A stretch of DNA of 8,392 nt from an uncultured Collinsella sp. GTDB taxonomy: Bacteria; Actinomycetota; Coriobacteriia; Coriobacteriales; Coriobacteriaceae. Each line of letters opens with the position of its first letter. Position 1 is the first letter of the stretch. Positions 5,389-8,392 of the stretch are shown here, in pieces. The notes beneath the pieces were generated by a model that had not been told where the DNA came from, searched no databases, and was given only the letters and a program-made list of their open reading frames with translations. The position numbers were made by a program, and so were the translations under genes. Location of the stretch: positions 1 through 8,392 of the forward strand of contig CABSNF010000082.1 in assembly GCA_902478995.1 (NCBI GenBank), written 5' to 3'.

Positions 5389-7530
5389 GTGGCAAAAAAG
5401 CCTCAGCACGCTCAGAACAACCAGCGCAGTCAGCAGGGCAAACAGGGCCAGCAGCAAAAGCGCGGCGGTAAGGCGCAGGGCTCGCGACCCACGCATGCCT
5501 CAGCAGCACCCTCACGCCCCTGGCGTCCGGGCCGCGACAAGTTCCTCCCCGTCAGCCGCGCCGACATGGATGCGCGCGGCTGGGACCAGTGCGACTTTGT
5601 CTACATCTGCGGCGACGCCTACGTGGACCATCCCAGCTTTGGCATGGCCATCGTCAGCCGCGTACTCGACGCGCACGGCTACAAGGTGGGCATCATCTGC
5701 CAGCCCGACTGGACCGACCCCGCCAGCATCAGCGTGCTCGGCGAGCCGCGCCTAGGCTTTCTCGTCAGCGCCGGTAACATGGACTCCATGGTCAACCACT
5801 ATTCGGTGACCAAGCACCGCCGCCACACCGACGCCTATACTCCCGGTGGCGAGGAGGGGCACCGCCCCAACCGAGCCGTCACGGTCTACGGCAACCTTAT
5901 CCGTCAGACGTTCAAGGATGCCCCCATCATCATCGGCGGCATCGAGGCGAGTCTGCGCCGCCTGGCCCACTACGACTACTGGCAGGACAAGCTCAAGCGC
6001 TCGGTACTGCTCGACTCGGGCGCCGACATCCTCATCTACGGTATGGGCGAGCACGCGATCGTCGAGATCGCCGACGCGCTCGACGCGGGACTGCCCGTCG
6101 ATCAGATTACCTATATCAACGGCACTGTCTACCGCACCTGCTCGCTCGACGAGGTCTACGACTATGACCTGCTGCCCAGCTGGGACGACCTTACCGCCGA
6201 CAAGCTCAACTACGCGCGCAGCTTTAACGTGCAGCAGCAGAATATGGACCCCATCACCGGGCATCGCCTGGTAGAGCCCTACCCCAATAGCGTCTATGTG
6301 GTGCAGAACCCGCCGTCGGCGACGCTCACCACCGATGAGATGGACGAGGTAGCCGAACTCCCCTACGCACGCGACTGGCATCCCGATTACGACGCGGCGG
6401 GCGGCGTGCCGGCCTTTGCCGAGATCAAGTTTTCAATTAGCTCCAACCGCGGCTGTTTTGGCGAGTGTTCGTTTTGCGCGCTCACCTTCCACCAGGGTCG
6501 CGTGTTGCAGATGCGCAGCCACGATTCGATCATGCGCGAGGCCGAGCTGCTCACGCGCGATCCTGAGTTTAAGGGCTACATCAACGACGTGGGCGGACCG
6601 ACGGCTAACTTTAGCCGCCCGGCCTGCGACAAGCAGCTCAAGCACGGCGTGTGCAAGAACAAGCGCTGCCTGTGGCCGAGCGTGTGCAAGAACATGGTGG
6701 TCGACGAGAGCGGCTACACGCAGCTGCTGCGCGACCTGCGCCAGCTGCCGGGCGTCAAGAAGGTCTTTGTCCGCAGCGGCATCCGTTTTGACTACACCAT
6801 GGCCGATGCCTCGGACGAGTTTTTGCGCGAGCTGCTGGAACACCATGTCTCGGGCCAGCTACGCGTGGCACCCGAGCACGTGAGCGACGCGGTGCTCTCC
6901 GTAATGGGCAAGCCGAGCCGCGCCGTCTACGATGCGTTCTGTCGCAAATTTGAGCGCTTGAACCGCGAATACGGACTCAAGCAGTATGTGGTGCCGTATC
7001 TGATCTCGAGCCACCCCGGCTCGACCATGAAGGAAGCCGTGGACCTTGCCGAAGCCGTGCGCGACATGGGCTACATGCCCGAGCAGGTGCAGGACTTCTA
7101 CCCCACGCCGTCCACCATGTCGACGTGCATGTACTACACCGGCGTGGACCCGCGCACTATGCAGTCGATCTACGTGGCGCGCGACCCGCACGAAAAGGCC
7201 ATGCAGCGCGCGCTCATCCAGTATCGCAAGCCCGAGAACTACAAGCTGGTGCGCGAGGCGCTGGAGAAGGCCGGCCGTCGCGACCTGATCGGCTACACCA
7301 AGCATTGCCTGATTCGCCCCGTGCCCCCGCGCCCGGGCGGGACATCTGCCGGCGGCGGGCATGGCACCGGCAAGAAGGGCGGCAAACCGCATGGCGGCGC
7401 TGGCGGGGCCGGCAAGGGGCCCAAGGGCAGCAAGGGCCACGGCGGCATGTCGCGCGCGCAGAACACCGCAGGGCGCAATCGTGCAGCCCAGGGACGTCAG
7501 GGCGCCAACGGAGGCGGCAGACGCAACTAG
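5389..7530 (+). CDS. ygiQ: YgiQ family radical SAM protein (UPF0313)
   Basis: This 713-residue protein matches E. coli YgiQ closely through its core as I recall it (GDAYVDHPSFGMAI, GGIEASLRR-AHYDYW, GGPTAN, QVQ-FYP-P). It should be a cytosolic radical SAM enzyme; the reaction is unknown. Cys356, Cys360 and Cys363 (GCFGECSFC) are the CxxxCxxC ligands of the 4Fe-4S cluster that binds S-adenosylmethionine. A second group, Cys413, Cys422, Cys427 and Cys433, could hold another metal centre. The core is flanked by low-complexity tails: residues 2-48 rich in Gln, Lys and Arg, and about the last 65 rich in Gly, Lys and Arg. I place the start at GTG 5389, with GGGAGG (5379-5384) four bases upstream and a -10 at 5352. 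ATG codons at 5218 and 5308 would put the promoter inside the gene and add non-conserved sequence. Confidence 0.93.
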   Translation: MAKKPQHAQNNQRSQQGKQGQQQKRGGKAQGSRPTHASAAPSRPWRPGRDKFLPVSRADMDARGWDQCDFVYICGDAYVDHPSFGMAIVSRVLDAHGYKVGIICQPDWTDPASISVLGEPRLGFLVSAGNMDSMVNHYSVTKHRRHTDAYTPGGEEGHRPNRAVTVYGNLIRQTFKDAPIIIGGIEASLRRLAHYDYWQDKLKRSVLLDSGADILIYGMGEHAIVEIADALDAGLPVDQITYINGTVYRTCSLDEVYDYDLLPSWDDLTADKLNYARSFNVQQQNMDPITGHRLVEPYPNSVYVVQNPPSATLTTDEMDEVAELPYARDWHPDYDAAGGVPAFAEIKFSISSNRGCFGECSFCALTFHQGRVLQMRSHDSIMREAELLTRDPEFKGYINDVGGPTANFSRPACDKQLKHGVCKNKRCLWPSVCKNMVVDESGYTQLLRDLRQLPGVKKVFVRSGIRFDYTMADASDEFLRELLEHHVSGQLRVAPEHVSDAVLSVMGKPSRAVYDAFCRKFERLNREYGLKQYVVPYLISSHPGSTMKEAVDLAEAVRDMGYMPEQVQDFYPTPSTMSTCMYYTGVDPRTMQSIYVARDPHEKAMQRALIQYRKPENYKLVREALEKAGRRDLIGYTKHCLIRPVPPRPGGTSAGGGHGTGKKGGKPHGGAGGAGKGPKGSKGHGGMSRAQNTAGRNRAAQGRQGANGGGRRN

Positions 7531-8392
7531 GGCAGTGGTGCGCTCGCTGCGTCCATCCCACACGCGTGGCGCAGCGAGCGCATTGCCTCAACGAGGATGA
7601 CACCGGCGATAGCGACCGTAATTGCCACGCCGAACGGCGTGTTCACAAACCAGAGCAACGTCATGAGATACGACCCGGCATTAAAGGCAAAGTGCAACAG
7701 GATCGTATAGCGGAGCTTTCCGGTGGTCACGAGTACCCAACCAAAAATGAGGCCGGCAGCGCCCGCGTAGCAGCCCTGCACCCAGTTCATGTGCATAAAG
7801 CCGAAGATCGCCGCCTGCAGCACGATTGCCGCGGCGACGCCCCAGGTACTCGGGGCCGCCCAGGGCACTATGGCGCCGTCCTGCGCGTTCGCGCGGCGCC
7901 GGCGCTTCCAGAGCGAACGGCACTGTGGATTAAACGCACGCAGCGAAAACTCAAAGATGATGCCGCGCACCAGCAGTTCCTCGCAAAACGGCGCGCCGAG
8001 CACCGTGGTCAGGACGGCAAGAAGGCCGGTATCGCCCATGCCCGTTTCCTCGACGAGCTCGCTATAGTCTGCCGCGACCTCGGGCAGCAGCGACAGCACG
8101 CCGTCGCATAGGTAGCTAATGACCACCTGCATGGATAGGCCGATCACGACAACGCAGGCGATGCGCTTCCATGCAGCATTTGCTCCCCCGCCGAGTGGGC
8201 ACTCGCCTTGCCGGCGCGCCATGAAAGAGCGGGGCCACAGGTAGCGCCACCACAGCAGCGCCATCAAAAACGACGCCGTCTGAGCGGCGGCTTGAAACCA
8301 TTGAATATCGAGGTTGTCGATCGGGAAACCCGTCAGCGCCGACACGATGTCCAGCGCGGAGAACAAAACCATGCCCAGGGCAATATCTGTCT
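7527..8392 (-). CDS. CPBP family intramembrane glutamic protease (5' truncated)
   Basis: This is a multi-pass membrane protein of the CPBP (CAAX protease/Rce1/ABI) family, intramembrane glutamic endopeptidases. Numbered from ATG at 8372 (281 residues), the conserved motifs are Glu131-Glu132 and Arg136 in EELLVRG, FGFMH (Phe190, His194) and HFAFN (His227, Asn231). A basic loop (KRRRR, 156-160) separates motifs one and two. The family processes prenylated proteins in eukaryotes; bacterial members include bacteriocin self-immunity proteins, but no bacteriocin gene is here. ATG 8372 has no ribosome binding site, and the frame (DIALGM...) stays open to the contig edge inside a hydrophobic segment, so the true start is probably outside. 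The last six bases may be adapter. The stop codon shares CTAG with the convergent ygiQ stop. Confidence 0.88.
   Translation of the reverse strand, partial: TDIALGMVLFSALDIVSALTGFPIDNLDIQWFQAAAQTASFLMALLWWRYLWPRSFMARRQGECPLGGGANAAWKRIACVVVIGLSMQVVISYLCDGVLSLLPEVAADYSELVEETGMGDTGLLAVLTTVLGAPFCEELLVRGIIFEFSLRAFNPQCRSLWKRRRRANAQDGAIVPWAAPSTWGVAAAIVLQAAIFGFMHMNWVQGCYAGAAGLIFGWVLVTTGKLRYTILLHFAFNAGSYLMTLLWFVNTPFGVAITVAIAGVILVEAMRSLRHACGMDAASAPLP
7539..7582. terminator. 13-bp perfect hairpin at the 3' end of ygiQ
   Basis: TGCGCTCGCTGCG (7539-7551) pairs perfectly with CGCAGCGAGCGCA (7570-7582), loop 18 bases, starting eight bases after the ygiQ stop codon and lying within the coding end of the convergent CPBP gene. 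No U-tract follows, so it may stabilise or pause transcript ends rather than act as a standard terminator. Confidence 0.5.
8387..8392. other. Possible adapter remnant at contig end
   Basis: The last six bases, CTGTCT, are the first six of the Nextera mosaic end read outward. Six bases alone are weak evidence, but the opposite contig end carries the full adapter, so read-through at both ends is plausible. The final two codons of the CPBP fragment may then be artificial. Confidence 0.5.

Noticed and set aside
5752..7563. Minus-strand frames opposite ygiQ (5752-6381, 6433-6846, 6859-7563)
   Set aside because: All are shadows of the strongly conserved YgiQ frame and show no domain of their own.

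Overview
The window looks like a short-read assembly contig from a GC-rich gut actinobacterium, most likely a Coriobacteriia member such as Collinsella. I infer this from the GC-rich codon usage of the main genes, strong GGAGG-type ribosome binding sites and the gene content; no rRNA or other marker gene is present to confirm it. Positions 7-40 match the Illumina Nextera read-2 transposase adapter, and the last six bases (8387-8392) match the start of its mosaic end. The biological sequence is therefore probably about 41-8386, and the contig ends are library artefacts rather than natural junctions.

Layout, left to right. A perfect 27-bp inverted repeat (51-121) and a smaller hairpin lie just past the 3' end of an M42-family metallo-aminopeptidase gene (minus, 173-1216). 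A gene-free, structured intergenic stretch of about 510 bases follows, with several stem-loops and a 21-bp-spaced TGCATAAAT repeat. Next is a monocistronic iron-dependent alcohol dehydrogenase that is clearly lactaldehyde reductase FucO (minus, 1821-2987), with a strong terminator and a LacI-type operator candidate upstream.

From about 3110 to 4350 the sequence becomes AT-rich and looks like a patch of different ancestry. It holds a sigma70-like promoter, a possible 34-codon ORF, a 179-residue protein resembling the LURP-one-related/Tubby-like fold, and, facing it, the 3' remnant of an ABC-type ATPase with no start or Walker A region.

GC-rich backbone resumes with a six-TM DUF1275/YoaK-family membrane protein (minus, 4419-5135) that ends at two stacked hairpins. 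Divergent from it is a YgiQ-family radical SAM protein (plus, 5389-7530). A perfect 12-bp inverted repeat abuts its predicted -10 box. YgiQ converges on a CPBP intramembrane glutamic protease (minus, 7527 to the contig end, 5'-truncated), and the two genes share the palindrome CTAG as their opposing TAG stop codons.

The genes do not form an operon or an obvious pathway. Each appears to be its own transcription unit: peptide trimming, lactaldehyde/propanediol redox, a membrane protein, an uncharacterised radical SAM enzyme and a membrane protease. I found no CRISPR array, tRNA, complete mobile element or convincing new multi-gene system. The least explained parts are the AT-rich patch and the palindromes.
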